Assembly: GCF_024171735.1 (NCBI RefSeq)
Contig: NZ_JAMTCH010000005.1
Span: 620,001 to 684,000 of the forward strand
DNA length: 64,000 nt
Source: Prauserella alba
GTDB taxonomy: Bacteria > Actinomycetota > Actinomycetes > Mycobacteriales > Pseudonocardiaceae
Reading direction: 5' to 3'
Notes under the pieces: generated by a model
The model's database searches: none
The model's input: the letters and a program-made list of their open reading frames with translations, nothing else
Told to the model about the DNA's origin: nothing
Position numbers and translations under genes: made by a program
Shown here: positions 8,905-17,996 of the stretch, one piece after another
How positions within the stretch are numbered: position 1 is the stretch's first letter
Layout: each line of letters opens with the position of its first letter

Positions 8905-9009
8905 GCCGCTCCAATGTGGCGGCCGCGAGTGTCCTGCATGCGACGCGCAGATGACACGCCGCTCGCGATCCGACGACGACTCGACCGGGCGACGGACGTG
9001 AGCCGCCGT

Positions 9010-9062
9010 GCCCCCAGGGGCACTTTGGTTGCGTTGAACGCCACCAAAGTGCCCCTGGGGGC
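9010..9062. repeat. 53-bp palindromic repeat, copy 3
   Basis: The arms are complementary except for one mismatch near the centre, which reads GTTGAAC. A partial echo of the central part (GCGTTCAACGCCAC) follows directly at about 9061-9074. It lies between the divergent phosphatase gene and mgtA. Confidence 0.93.
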
Positions 9063-9197
9063 GTTCAACGCCACGAATCCTCCCCTCGCGATGCGGCACT
9101 CGGCGAGTACGGCACCGGCGGCAGTGTTCGGCGACCGTTCCACGGCGCGTTACGCGGCGGTGGCGCCACGGCCGTCGAGGCCGGGCACGTTGGGGCC

Positions 9198-10316
9198 GTG
9201 CGCGTTGCCATCGTCACCGAGAGCTTCCTGCCGCAGGTGAACGGCGTGACCAACTCCGTGCTGCGGGTCGTGGAGTACCTGACGGCCCGCGGTGACGACG
9301 TGCTGGTGGTTGCGCCGGGCGCCGGACCGGAGCAGTACTGCGGCGCGCCCGTGGTGCGCGTGCCCGCGGTGGACCTGCCGGTGGTCAACACGCTGCCGGT
9401 GGGCGTTCCCACCCGCACCGTGCTGACCGCGCTGGCGGCGTTCGGCCCCGACGTCGTGCACCTGGCGTCACCGTTCGTGGTGGGCGCGCGGGGGCTCGCC
9501 GCCGCCCGCAGGCTCGGCGTGCCGACGGTGGCGGTGTACCAGACCGACATCGCCGGGTTCGCCGAGGCGTACGGCCTCGGACTCGGTGCAAGGGCTGCCT
9601 GGCGGTGGGTGCGCAGGCTGCACTCCCGGGCCGACCGCACGCTCGCACCGTCGTCGGACTCGGCGCACCAGCTGCGGTTGCACGGCGTGCCGCGGGTGCA
9701 CCGCTGGGGAAGGGGGGTGGACGTCGAACGGTTCGACCCTGCCCACGGCGACCCCGGCCTGCGCGCCGAGCTGGCCCCCGACGGCGAACTGCTCGTCGGT
9801 TTCGTCGGCAGGCTCGCCCCGGAGAAGGAGGTCGGCAGGCTGGCCGCGCTGGCGGACGTTCCCGGGGTGCGGGTGGTCGTCGTCGGTGACGGGCCCGAGC
9901 TCGAACCGCTGCGCGAGTCGCTGCCCGACGCGGCGTTCCTCGGCGTTCGGTACGGCGACGAACTCGCCCGCATCTACGCGAGCCTCGACGTGTTCGTCCA
10001 CACCGGACCGCACGAGACGTTCTGCCAGACCGTGCAGGAAGCGATGGCCTCCGGGCTGCCGGTACTCGCACCGGCGGCCGGCGGCCCGCGCGACCTCGTC
10101 GACCACGGCGGAACCGGATATCTGCTCCCACCCGAGCACGGCGAGTTCACCCGCGTGCTGCCCGGTGCGATCGACGACCTGCGCGATCGGCGGTTGCGCG
10201 CGCGGCTGGGCGAGGCCGGCCGCACGGCGGTGCTCGGCCGCACGTGGCCCGCCGTCTGCAGGAAGCTCACCGGCCACTACGACGCGGTCCGCGGCCAGAT
10301 CCTGCGAGCCGCGTGA
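9198..10316 (+). CDS. mgtA: GDP-mannose-dependent alpha-mannosyltransferase, MgtA type
   Basis: This GT4 glycosyltransferase has 372 residues. The N-terminal Rossmann domain starts [15 protein letters not shown], and the C-terminal domain carries [12 protein letters not shown] and the E-x7-E motif in [17 protein letters not shown]. Its resemblance to MgtA (Rv0557) and its place after menD and the DUF3592 gene support mannosylation of a glucuronosyl-diacylglycerol or phosphoinositide acceptor, the start of lipomannan-like glycolipids. GTG 9198 precedes the conserved first strand. It overlaps or closely couples to a second glycosyltransferase. Confidence 0.88.
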   Translation: MRVAIVTESFLPQVNGVTNSVLRVVEYLTARGDDVLVVAPGAGPEQYCGAPVVRVPAVDLPVVNTLPVGVPTRTVLTALAAFGPDVVHLASPFVVGARGLAAARRLGVPTVAVYQTDIAGFAEAYGLGLGARAAWRWVRRLHSRADRTLAPSSDSAHQLRLHGVPRVHRWGRGVDVERFDPAHGDPGLRAELAPDGELLVGFVGRLAPEKEVGRLAALADVPGVRVVVVGDGPELEPLRESLPDAAFLGVRYGDELARIYASLDVFVHTGPHETFCQTVQEAMASGLPVLAPAAGGPRDLVDHGGTGYLLPPEHGEFTRVLPGAIDDLRDRRLRARLGEAGRTAVLGRTWPAVCRKLTGHYDAVRGQILRAA

Positions 10317-10324
10317 GGACGGCC

Positions 10325-11494
10325 ATGGGGATGCACGTGGCCGTGGCCGGTGGCAGCCGTCCCGAACCCGTACCGGCACCGCCGAGGCACATCGTCCAGC
10401 TCGCCAACTTCTACGGGCCACGCTCCGGAGGCCTGCGTACGGCGCTGCACCACCTCGGCGCGGGCTACGTCGCCAGTGGGCACCGGGTGACGCTCGTCGT
10501 GCCGGGTCGGCGTCACGACGACACGACACTGCCGGACGGAGTGCGCAGGCTGACGCTGCCCGCGCCGCGGATCCCGGGCACCGGCGGCTACCGGGCCGTC
10601 GATCCGCTGCGGGTGCGCGCACTGTTGCGGCAGCTCCGGCCCGACCTGCTGGAGGTGTCGGACCGGTTGACGCTGCGCGGCATGGGCGTCTGGGCCCGTG
10701 ACCACGGCGTGCCCAGCGTGGTGATCTCGCACGAACGGCTCGACCGGCTGCTGCAACAGTTCCTGCTGCCGCGGCCGCTGGCCGAGCGGGCCGCCGACGC
10801 CGCCAATCGCCGGATGGCACGCAGCTACGACACGGTCGTGTGCACCACGGCGTTCGCGCGCGGCGAGTTCGACCGCATCGGCGCGCCGAATGTGCGGCGC
10901 GTGCCGCTCGGCGTCGACCTGGCCACGTTCACTCCCGAACGGCGGGACGGCGACTGGCGCCGCGACCTCGCCGGTGGTGCCGATGCGCTCCTGGTCCACT
11001 GTGGACGTCTGTCGCCCGAGAAGCACGTGGAGCGCAGCGTGGACACGATCGCCGAGCTGGCCGAATCGGGGGTGAACGTGCGGCTGGTGGTTGCGGGGGA
11101 CGGGCCGCGGCGGCGAGCCCTGGAACGCCGTGCGCGCGGACTGCCCGTGCGGTTCCTCGGGCACCTCCCGCGGCGCGACGACGTGGCGCGGCTGCTGGCC
11201 AGCGCCGACGTGTCGCTCGCCCCGGGGCCGCACGAGACGTTCGGGTTGGCCGCGTTGGAGGCGCTGGCGTCCGGCACACCCGTCGTGGTGTCCGAGTCGT
11301 CGGCACTGCGCGAGATCGTCCGGCCGGGCTGCGGTGCTGCCGTGGCAGATCGTGCCTGCGCGTTCGCCGGCGCGGTGACCGGCCTGCTCGGCAGTCCGGA
11401 ACCACTGCGCAGACGACTGGCGCGAGCGCGGGCCGAGGAATTCACCTGGCTCCGCTCCGTCGACGGCATGCTGCGTGTGCTGACCTCGGCGTGA
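10325..11494 (+). CDS. GT4-family glycosyltransferase (probable mannosyltransferase)
   Basis: The 389-residue protein is a GT-B enzyme. It has IVQLANFYGPRSGGLRTALHHLG at its N-terminus, GRLSPEKHVERSV, and the E-x7-E motif in GPHETFGLAALEALASG, which marks retaining GT4 sugar transferases. The ATG at 10325 has GAGGA 5 nt upstream, and its coding region begins 8 nt after mgtA stops, so the two are cotranscribed. It probably extends the same glycolipid or a lipoglycan. The donor and acceptor cannot be read from the sequence. Confidence 0.82.
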   Translation: MGMHVAVAGGSRPEPVPAPPRHIVQLANFYGPRSGGLRTALHHLGAGYVASGHRVTLVVPGRRHDDTTLPDGVRRLTLPAPRIPGTGGYRAVDPLRVRALLRQLRPDLLEVSDRLTLRGMGVWARDHGVPSVVISHERLDRLLQQFLLPRPLAERAADAANRRMARSYDTVVCTTAFARGEFDRIGAPNVRRVPLGVDLATFTPERRDGDWRRDLAGGADALLVHCGRLSPEKHVERSVDTIAELAESGVNVRLVVAGDGPRRRALERRARGLPVRFLGHLPRRDDVARLLASADVSLAPGPHETFGLAALEALASGTPVVVSESSALREIVRPGCGAAVADRACAFAGAVTGLLGSPEPLRRRLARARAEEFTWLRSVDGMLRVLTSA

Positions 11495-11719
11495 GTCCGC
11501 CTGGTGGGCTGCGTGAGCCCGCCCGGTGGACTGATCGAGTGGTATGGCCCGCGATGCGGGAACGCGCCCGTTCGGAACGGCCGTCGAAGGTGCGGTCTGG
11601 TGGTTGTGCCGGCCGTGTGGTTCCGGTCGCGATGTCCGGCATTCCCACCCCGGCCGGTCAGCGTTCCGTTACGCTGGGCTGCCGCACGACCTGAGGTGAA
11701 CAACGGGGGAGGGTCAGTC

Positions 11720-12247
11720 ATGGCGGAAGCCGACGACGTCGGTGCCGCAGCGTTCGCAGGCGCCCGAGCCAGCGGCAGTACGAGCGGCAGCACCGGTGAC
11801 AACGGCAGCTTCTGGGACCAGGCGACCTTCGCGGTCAAGGGCGCCAAAGGCACCGCGACCCAGGACGGCTGGGCCACGGTGGGCGGTGCCGTGGCCTCCG
11901 ACACAGGCGGCGGTGGGTCGACGATCGCCGGGGGATTCATGATGGACCCGGAGACCGCCGAAGGCATGGTCCGCAAAGCCAAGTGGATCGCCATGGAGAT
12001 GCAGAAGAACTACCTTACGGCGGATAGGTTGGTCCACAGTGAGCCGCCCGCTAGAGATCCCGGTAGCGAGGCGTTCCAGTCGGTCGCGGTCGGCCTATTC
12101 GAGGTGGGTTCTGAAAGCATGAAAGCCCAGTGGCAGCGCTATACCGACATTGCGGAGAAGTTGCAGAAGGCGCTCGACGTGTACAACGAGGTCGACGAGC
12201 AGGCGGGCAAGGACGCGAAGAAGTCCGGCGAAGGGCTGGTCCATTGA
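11720..12247 (+). CDS. PE-like ESX-secreted protein
   Basis: The 175-residue protein has a Gly/Ser/Thr-rich start and then a helical hairpin region (DPETAEGMVRKAKWIAMEM to about ALDVYNEVDEQAGK). Near its end Y-N-E-V-D fits the YxxxD/E general secretion signal of type VII (ESX) substrates. It is the first gene of a tight block with a DUF3558 lipoprotein, a PPE-like protein and an EspG-like chaperone. That makes it the likely PE-type partner of the PPE-like protein. No membrane segment is present. A GGGGGAGGG ribosome site precedes the ATG. Confidence 0.65.
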   Translation: MAEADDVGAAAFAGARASGSTSGSTGDNGSFWDQATFAVKGAKGTATQDGWATVGGAVASDTGGGGSTIAGGFMMDPETAEGMVRKAKWIAMEMQKNYLTADRLVHSEPPARDPGSEAFQSVAVGLFEVGSESMKAQWQRYTDIAEKLQKALDVYNEVDEQAGKDAKKSGEGLVH

Positions 12248-12888
12248 GGTATCTGGGCAGGACCGCGGCGTTGGTCGCCGTGGTGGTGGTTGCGACGGCG
12301 TGCTCGGGCGAGTCTGACGGCCAGCCGCAACTCGAGCCGTCCAGCCCGGCAGAATCGATGCCGTCCGCGGCACCGAGCAGCGCAGCCAGCGGTGACCAGG
12401 AGCTGCCGCACAGCGGAGCACCAGCCGTGTCGGACCCGCTTCCGAGGTCTGTCCTGGACGGAGATCCGTGCGTTGACGCCCTGAGCCAAGCCCAGGCCAA
12501 GGAACTTCTCGGAGATGCTGTCACCAGCGAAGATGACGATTTGCCGGATTTGGGTCCGGGGTGTTATTGGTCAAACCAGGAGACCTTGGCGTCGTTTGGT
12601 TTGAACTATGACCTGCGAACTGGCCAGGGCTTGAGTGCCACGTACGCCAACGCAAAGCCGCAGAGGCAATTCAAGGCGATTGAGCCCATCGATGGCTTTC
12701 CTGCAGTGCAGTACCACGAGGGTGATGTGGACCGCGCATGTACCACGGTTGTCGGCCTCGCGGACGAGTATGCGGTGGTCATGTCGCTGGCCATCGGCAC
12801 CAAGGGAGCTGAAGAAGGCGACGATCCGTGTGAAGCTGGTCGGATCGTGATGGAACGGGTCGTCGGCAATCTGAAGGCGAAGGCCTGA
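12244..12888 (+). CDS. DUF3558-family lipoprotein
   Basis: A lipoprotein signal (residues 1-20) has the hydrophobic run AALVAVVVVATAC, with the lipobox V-A-T-A-C supplying the acylated cysteine. A Ser/Pro/Glu-rich linker follows. The folded domain contains DPCVDALSQAQAKELLG and CYWSNQ, typical of DUF3558 proteins such as the mycobacterial Lpp/Lpq lipoproteins. The TTG start overlaps the stop of the PE-like gene (TTGA), so translation is probably coupled. DUF3558 genes commonly accompany ESX substrate genes in Pseudonocardiaceae. The molecular function is unknown. Confidence 0.8.
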   Translation: MRYLGRTAALVAVVVVATACSGESDGQPQLEPSSPAESMPSAAPSSAASGDQELPHSGAPAVSDPLPRSVLDGDPCVDALSQAQAKELLGDAVTSEDDDLPDLGPGCYWSNQETLASFGLNYDLRTGQGLSATYANAKPQRQFKAIEPIDGFPAVQYHEGDVDRACTTVVGLADEYAVVMSLAIGTKGAEEGDDPCEAGRIVMERVVGNLKAKA

Positions 12889-12968
12889 ACCGTACGAATC
12901 TGGCATGATGCCGCGTAGCGAGGACTGCTGCGGAAATCGAAGGGGCCGCGGGGCACAGGGGGAGCGTG

Positions 12969-14411
12969 ATGGGGAAGTTGTTCGGACCCCAGGACGAGTT
13001 GGCCAACCAGAAGGCGAAGATCCTGATGGAGCAGGTCAACCCGTTCTCCGGGTCGATGGAGCTGCACGAGCTGGTGCGCCGCGTCCGCGAGGGGGACGCG
13101 GCGAAGTGGCAGACCACGGCCGAGGAGATGTCCGGCGTCGCCGCCGGCAACGAGGAAGCCGCGAACGCGGGACGCGAGATGCTCCAGGCACTGGAGAGCT
13201 CCTGGTCCGGAGAGGGCGCCGAGGCTGCTTCTCAGGCTGTCGGCTCCAGCATCAAGGTGACACAGGACGCGGCCGACATCTACCAGCGCAATTCCGCCCA
13301 CCTCACGACGAACTCCGGACAGTTCGAGGACATCAAGAACCGGCTCCCCGACGTGCCCGCCAAGGAGCCCGAGACGGGCGCGTGGGACACCGTCACGCCG
13401 TGGGACACCGACGCCGAGGACGCGGCCAACAAGTACAAGGCCGACGTCGAGGCCGCCCGGTCGATGTACTCCGGCTACGAGGGCAACGTCCACCGGTCCG
13501 CCTACGACATGCAGGCCGACTTCGGGCAGATGGAGGACCTCGGCGGCGACTTCGGTTCCATGGAGCGCGGCGGCTCGGGCTCCGGTGACGACTCGGGCTC
13601 GGGAGTCATCGACATTCCCGGCACCGGTGACGGCGGCAGCGGTGACACGAGTCGTCCCGGTGGTTACGACGGCTCGGTCGGCGGTGGTCCCGAGCGGGGT
13701 GGCACGCCGGTCCCGCCCGGTGGCGGATACCAGTCGCCGCACGTTCCGACGCCGACCGGCCCGAACTCGCCGAACGACAGTACCGGCACCTCCGGTTACA
13801 CCTCACCGAGCACGGTGACCCCGCCAGCGGCGAACTACCCGACGCCGAACGCCCCCGGCGTGCCCGGCAACACCGGTTACGGCCCGAACGGCGGCCCCGG
13901 TACGGGCTTCGGCACTTCGGGTTATGGCGCTCCCGGATTCGGTCCGCGGGGCACCCCGGGGACCAGCGGGTTCGGCCCCGGCGGCTCGTCGAGCGGAGGC
14001 ACGGGCGGACGGTTCTCTGCGCCCGGCATGGGACGCGCAGGCGGCTATTCCGGAGGCGGCGGTTACTCCGGCGCAGGTGCCGCAGGTGGTGGCGGCGGCG
14101 CGCCCGGCTCCGGCGCCGCACCGGGCGCGGGCCGCATGACCGGCGCGTCCCCCGGCGGCTTCGGTCCGACCGGCTCCGGCGGGGCGGCCGCCGCGGGTGG
14201 CGGCTCGGGTTCCGGCGCCGCGGGCGGCCGTGGCGGAATGATGGGCGGCATGGGCGGCGCGGGCCGCGGCGGCCAGGGTGGCGACGACGAGGAACACCAG
14301 CGCAAGTACCTCGCCGACACCGATGAGGCGTTCACGCTGACCGACGAGGGTGAAGTGCTGCGTGACCCGGTCACCGGCCACGTCGTCACCCCGCCCACCA
14401 TCGGCGAGTGA
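12969..14411 (+). CDS. PPE-like WXG-type protein with Gly-rich C-terminus
   Basis: The N-terminal 180 or so residues form a helical domain with a W-x-G turn (ESSWSGEGAEAASQ, near residue 80), as in PPE and WXG100 proteins. From about residue 195 to 455 the protein is low-complexity and rich in Gly, Pro and Ser. It ends with an acidic conserved-looking tail (YLADTDEAFTLTDEGEVLRDP). Similar tails in this family precede or bind the EspG chaperone region. The ATG at 12969 is 4 nt after AGGGGGAG. It is probably exported as a pair with the PE-like protein. Confidence 0.75.
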   Translation: MGKLFGPQDELANQKAKILMEQVNPFSGSMELHELVRRVREGDAAKWQTTAEEMSGVAAGNEEAANAGREMLQALESSWSGEGAEAASQAVGSSIKVTQDAADIYQRNSAHLTTNSGQFEDIKNRLPDVPAKEPETGAWDTVTPWDTDAEDAANKYKADVEAARSMYSGYEGNVHRSAYDMQADFGQMEDLGGDFGSMERGGSGSGDDSGSGVIDIPGTGDGGSGDTSRPGGYDGSVGGGPERGGTPVPPGGGYQSPHVPTPTGPNSPNDSTGTSGYTSPSTVTPPAANYPTPNAPGVPGNTGYGPNGGPGTGFGTSGYGAPGFGPRGTPGTSGFGPGGSSSGGTGGRFSAPGMGRAGGYSGGGGYSGAGAAGGGGGAPGSGAAPGAGRMTGASPGGFGPTGSGGAAAAGGGSGSGAAGGRGGMMGGMGGAGRGGQGGDDEEHQRKYLADTDEAFTLTDEGEVLRDPVTGHVVTPPTIGE

Positions 14412-14416
14412 CCGCC

Positions 14417-15154
14417 ATGGCCGTACTGCACCGTCCCGTCGTGATGCGGCGGGAGATCCTGCTGCGCGTGTGGGAACTCGAAGGGCTCGGCGACACCCAC
14501 CCGGTTCTCGGTGCGCGCACGAAGTACGTGCCCATGGATCTCACGGGCGAGACGAACCGGGAATGCTTCCGCGTGCTGGAAGAATTGGGACTCGCCGAGG
14601 GCGAAACCCCCACCCGCGAATTCCGCGTCGCGCTGCGGGTGCTGAACTCACCGGTCCGGGACCTGTACTGCTACAGCGAAACCGGCCGCGGAAAAGTCCA
14701 GTTCGCCGCCGCGTCGGGCGGTGGCGTGACCGTGGGTGTGCAGGCGGACGGGGACGTCGTGACGCTGGTGACCACGGGTGAGAACGAGCTGGTCGACGGG
14801 TTCCTCTCCGAGCTTCCCGAATTCCCGCCCTCGTCGACCCCGCCGCTGCACACGACGAGACAGGAATTCGCGCAGCGCGACGAGAACCACGACATGTTCG
14901 CCGCGAAACAGAGCCCCGAAAAGCAGCTCGAAAACACGATGAAGGCGCCGCGGCTGGGCGTGCACCAAGTGTACGCAGGGGGCCGTAGCTCCGACGGCCG
15001 CTACCGCAGCAGCAAACCGTTCACCGTCGTCGACATCCGCGACCGGGGACGTGTCCTCACGTTCGCCGACCCCGACGGCGGGCTCCACTGCCTGCCGGGC
15101 GATGCCGGCACGTTGACGAAAACGTTCCTCGCCACGTGGCAGTCCCTGCCCTGA
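14417..15154 (+). CDS. EspG-family ESX secretion-associated chaperone
   Basis: The 245-residue protein starts MAVLHRPVVMRREILLRVWE, matching the first strand and helix of EspG-type chaperones, which bind PE-PPE pairs in the cytoplasm. The mixed alpha/beta body (REFRVALRVLNSPVRDLYCY) and the closing LTKTFLATWQSLP also fit. It follows the PPE-like gene by 5 nt, the usual partner arrangement. ATG 14417 was preferred to GTG 14408 because it fits the conserved N-terminus. No ESX core genes (eccB-E, mycP) are in the window. Confidence 0.8.
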   Translation: MAVLHRPVVMRREILLRVWELEGLGDTHPVLGARTKYVPMDLTGETNRECFRVLEELGLAEGETPTREFRVALRVLNSPVRDLYCYSETGRGKVQFAAASGGGVTVGVQADGDVVTLVTTGENELVDGFLSELPEFPPSSTPPLHTTRQEFAQRDENHDMFAAKQSPEKQLENTMKAPRLGVHQVYAGGRSSDGRYRSSKPFTVVDIRDRGRVLTFADPDGGLHCLPGDAGTLTKTFLATWQSLP

Positions 15155-15208
15155 CCGGCCGAATCGGCGTCGGCGCGGGGCTGGGGACCGCCGCCGGTGC
15201 CGGGAACG

Positions 15209-16747
15209 TCACCGCAGGGGATCGCCCCATTCGACGTCACTGCGCAACCGGTCCTTGAGGAGCTTGCCGCCCGGGTTCCTGGGCAACGGCCGGTCGGAGA
15301 CCACCATGTACTGCGGGAGCTTGAACTCGGCCAGCTGCCCGCGGCAGTGTTCGATCACCGCATCGATGTCGACCTGCTCGCCGCTGCCGTGGATCACCGC
15401 CCCGACCTTCTCACCCATCACCTCGTCGGCCACGGCGACGACGGCGGCCTCGGCGACACCGGGCGCCCCGGCCAGCGCTGCCTCGACCTCGATGCTGGAG
15501 ATGTTCTCGCCGCCGCGGTTGATGATGTCCTTGATCCGGTCGACGATGTGCACCCGGCCAGCGTCGTCGACACGGACGACGTCACCGGTGTGCAGCCAAC
15601 CGTCCACAATGGTCGCCGCATCGGCTTCGGGGCGGTTCCAGTAACCGCCGGTCACGTTGGCGCCGCGCACCACCAGTTCGCCGACCTCGGGATCGTCGCC
15701 GAGCGGCGATATTCCGAGCCGCACCGAGGGGACCGCGTAGCCCACCGAGTCGGCGTGATCGACCGCGTCGTCGTCGGGCAGGACCGTCACGAGCGAGGCC
15801 GTCTCGGTCATGCCGTACCCGTTGAACACCTGCGCGCGGGGAAACGCCCGCTTGAGCGAGGCCACCAGCGAGGGCTCGATCGGCGCTCCGCCGTAGCCCA
15901 CCCAGCGCACGGCCGAGACGTCCGCGGCGGCGAAGGTATCGCGGCGCAGCACCAACGCATACACCGCGGGCACGGTGACCAGCAGCGAAATGCGTTCCTC
16001 GGACAGGGTGGAGATCAGCTCTCCGACATCCAGCGACGGCATGATCACCGCGGTGCCGCCGAGGCGGACGGCGGTCAACAGCTGCGAGTTGCAGCCCGTC
16101 ACGTGGAACAGCGGCACCGAGACCAGTGTCCGCAGCCCCTCGCCCACGTCGCGCGGGACGCCGAGGCAGCGAGCCATGTTCTCGGCGTTGGTCACGAACG
16201 CCTCGTGGGTGGTGGGAACCCCTTTGGGCTTGCCGGTCGTACCGGAGGTGTAGAACAACGCCGCCACGTCGTCGGCCGCCGCGTCCTCGGTGACGTACGG
16301 TTCGCCGTCGGGCAGTGGCGCGTCGGCTACGAGGTCCACCACCGTGCCGGAATCGGTGAGGACGAACTCGACCTCCGGTTGCGCCGAACGCGTGTTGACC
16401 GCGACGGCCACGGCCCCGGCCATCACCGTTCCCCAGAACGCCAGCACCCAATCCGCGCCCGCGGCGTAGCGAACCGCCACCCGGTCACCCGGGCCGACGC
16501 CGCGGGCACGCAGCCCTCCGGCCACACGGGACGCACGGTCCCACAACTGCCGGTAGGTCAGCCGCTCCGCGCCCAGCTCCACCACGGCCTCGCTGTCCGG
16601 ACGCTCGTCGACCTGCGTCCGGAGGAGATCGAGCAGAGTCGCCGGCAGGTCGTCGTAGCGCGGCGCACCGTCGAGTTGCGACACACCGTCGGTCGGAAAC
16701 GGGTTGTGGCGGCGTGGAATCTCGAACACCGCCCGGTCGGTTGCCAT
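15209..16747 (-). CDS. Acyl-CoA synthetase (AMP-forming), possible QsdC-like ligase
   Basis: The 512-residue adenylate-forming enzyme has ALFYTSGTTGKPKGV near residue 175, GYGMTETASL near 305, DGWLHTGDVVRVDDAG near 390 and the catalytic lysine in LPRNPGGKLLKDRL. These are full-length medium/long-chain acyl-CoA ligase features. GGGAGGAG lies 7 nt before ATG 16747. It is directly downstream of the lactonase gene on the same strand. In Rhodococcus erythropolis the QsdA lactonase is encoded beside a fatty acyl-CoA ligase (QsdC), so it may activate the hydroxy-acid released by lactone opening. Confidence 0.87.
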   Translation of the reverse strand: MATDRAVFEIPRRHNPFPTDGVSQLDGAPRYDDLPATLLDLLRTQVDERPDSEAVVELGAERLTYRQLWDRASRVAGGLRARGVGPGDRVAVRYAAGADWVLAFWGTVMAGAVAVAVNTRSAQPEVEFVLTDSGTVVDLVADAPLPDGEPYVTEDAAADDVAALFYTSGTTGKPKGVPTTHEAFVTNAENMARCLGVPRDVGEGLRTLVSVPLFHVTGCNSQLLTAVRLGGTAVIMPSLDVGELISTLSEERISLLVTVPAVYALVLRRDTFAAADVSAVRWVGYGGAPIEPSLVASLKRAFPRAQVFNGYGMTETASLVTVLPDDDAVDHADSVGYAVPSVRLGISPLGDDPEVGELVVRGANVTGGYWNRPEADAATIVDGWLHTGDVVRVDDAGRVHIVDRIKDIINRGGENISSIEVEAALAGAPGVAEAAVVAVADEVMGEKVGAVIHGSGEQVDIDAVIEHCRGQLAEFKLPQYMVVSDRPLPRNPGGKLLKDRLRSDVEWGDPLR

Positions 16748-16869
16748 CGTCGCGCTCCTCCCTCGGTCGGAACCCGGCACCGCCGTGGCGGCGGCGCCGC
16801 ATGCGCGCGTGCGTGGGACAGCGCTGTGCGCGCCCGGTGCGAAATCTCGTCGCGGTGTGCGACGCGCAC

Positions 16870-17838
16870 CTAGCCGAAGTATCGCTGCGGGTTGCGCACC
16901 AGCATGGTGTCGAGCTGTTCGTCGGTGACGCCGCGCTCACGCAGTGCGGGCAGCACGTCGTCGCTGATGTGCGTGTAGACCCAGTTGGGGACCGTCGCGG
17001 CCTTGGCCTCCTCGGAGAACCAGTCGATGAAGCACGACGCGTCGTGCGAGAGCACCATCCGGTCCGCATAACCACGCTCGGCGAGCGCTGCCACGGTGTC
17101 GACGCGCTGTTCGAACGGCAGCAGCACGTCGAGTCCGAACCGGTCCATCCCGAGGTACGATCCCGCATCGGCCAGCGCGCACAGATAGTCCAGGTCGGTG
17201 CTGTCGCCCGAGTGGCCGATGACGACCTTGCTCAGGTCCACCCCCTCCTCGGCGAGCACCTTCTGCGCGACCAGCCCCGACCGAGTGTGGACGTTGGTGT
17301 GCACGGTGATCGGCGCGCCCGTCTCGACGTGCGCCTGCCCGACGGCGCGCATCACGCGTTCCACGCCCGGGGTCAACCCCTGCTCCTCGATCGCGCACTT
17401 CAACAGCCCCGCCTTGACCCGCGTTTCCGCGATCCCCTCGCGAATGTCGGCCACGAACAGCTCGACCATCGGCTCGGGCCTGTCGAACAGCAGCCCCGGG
17501 CCGGTGTGGTGGAACTGGAACGGGACGTCGTTGTAGGTGTACAGGCCGGTCGCGGCGATGATGTTGATGTCGACCTGCTCGTTGATCCGCTGAATGCGCG
17601 GGATGTACCGGCCGAGGCCGATGACGGTCGGGTCGACGATCGTGTCGATGCCCCGTGACCTGCACTGCTGCAGTTTGTCGACCGCGTCCGCGACCCGGCG
17701 GTCCTCGTCCCACCGGTTCGGATAGTTCGGGTAGTTCTGCCGCATCTCCTCGCCCAGCACGAACACGTGCTCGTGCATGAGCGTGGTGCCCAGCCGATCA
17801 ACGGGTACCGGACCGCGGACGCTCGGGACCTCCGTCAT
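16870..17838 (-). CDS. Phosphotriesterase-family lactonase, QsdA-like
   Basis: The 322-residue amidohydrolase-fold protein keeps the binuclear metal ligands: H22 and H24 in MHEHVF, the bridging lysine in GLLKCAIEEQG, histidines in ITVHTNVH and VIGHSGDS, and the aspartate in VLSHDAS. Family members open lactone rings (AHLs, gamma-lactones) or hydrolyse organophosphates. The divergent QsdR-like TetR gene and the downstream acyl-CoA ligase favour a lactonase. The ATG at 17838 has GGAGG 6-7 nt upstream. Substrate range is inferred. Confidence 0.85.
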   Translation of the reverse strand: MTEVPSVRGPVPVDRLGTTLMHEHVFVLGEEMRQNYPNYPNRWDEDRRVADAVDKLQQCRSRGIDTIVDPTVIGLGRYIPRIQRINEQVDINIIAATGLYTYNDVPFQFHHTGPGLLFDRPEPMVELFVADIREGIAETRVKAGLLKCAIEEQGLTPGVERVMRAVGQAHVETGAPITVHTNVHTRSGLVAQKVLAEEGVDLSKVVIGHSGDSTDLDYLCALADAGSYLGMDRFGLDVLLPFEQRVDTVAALAERGYADRMVLSHDASCFIDWFSEEAKAATVPNWVYTHISDDVLPALRERGVTDEQLDTMLVRNPQRYFG

Positions 17839-17902
17839 CTGAATGCCTCCTCGTCGAAGCACGCGATACGTCGATGCACCCGATCTCGTCGGTGCACGCG
17901 AT

Positions 17903-17930
17903 GTATCACCGATCAGGTATCGCCGATCAC
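17903..17930. repeat. 14-bp tandem direct repeat in lactonase/TetR intergenic region
   Basis: GTATCACCGATCAG and GTATCGCCGATCAC lie head to tail between the divergent lactonase and TetR genes. They are candidate regulator-binding DNA. Confidence 0.5.
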
Positions 17931-17936
17931 AGCGGG

Positions 17937-17953
17937 ACAAACGGCAAGTTTGT
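17937..17953. promoter_or_regulatory. Candidate TetR operator (inverted repeat)
   Basis: ACAAAC-GGCAA-GTTTGT is a perfect 6-bp inverted repeat just upstream of the TetR promoter. A second, shorter inverted repeat (ACAGA-7-TCTGT, 17966-17982) lies between the proposed -35 and -10. Confidence 0.4.
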
Positions 17954-17960
17954 GCTGGCA

Positions 17961-17990
17961 ATGACACAGAGTCAAGATCTGTCCCATACT
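17961..17990 (+). promoter_or_regulatory. Candidate promoter of the TetR gene (leaderless)
   Basis: ATGACA (-35, 17961-17966) and CATACT (-10, 17985-17990) are 18 bp apart, and the ATG at 17997 begins 6 nt after the -10. This fits transcription starting at the start codon. Confidence 0.4.
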
Positions 17991-17996
17991 TGTCGC

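Noticed and set aside
15209-16747. A second MenE
   Set aside because: It is full-length (512 residues) and paired with the lactonase gene, whereas the compact MenE at 3258-4562 fits the menaquinone pathway.
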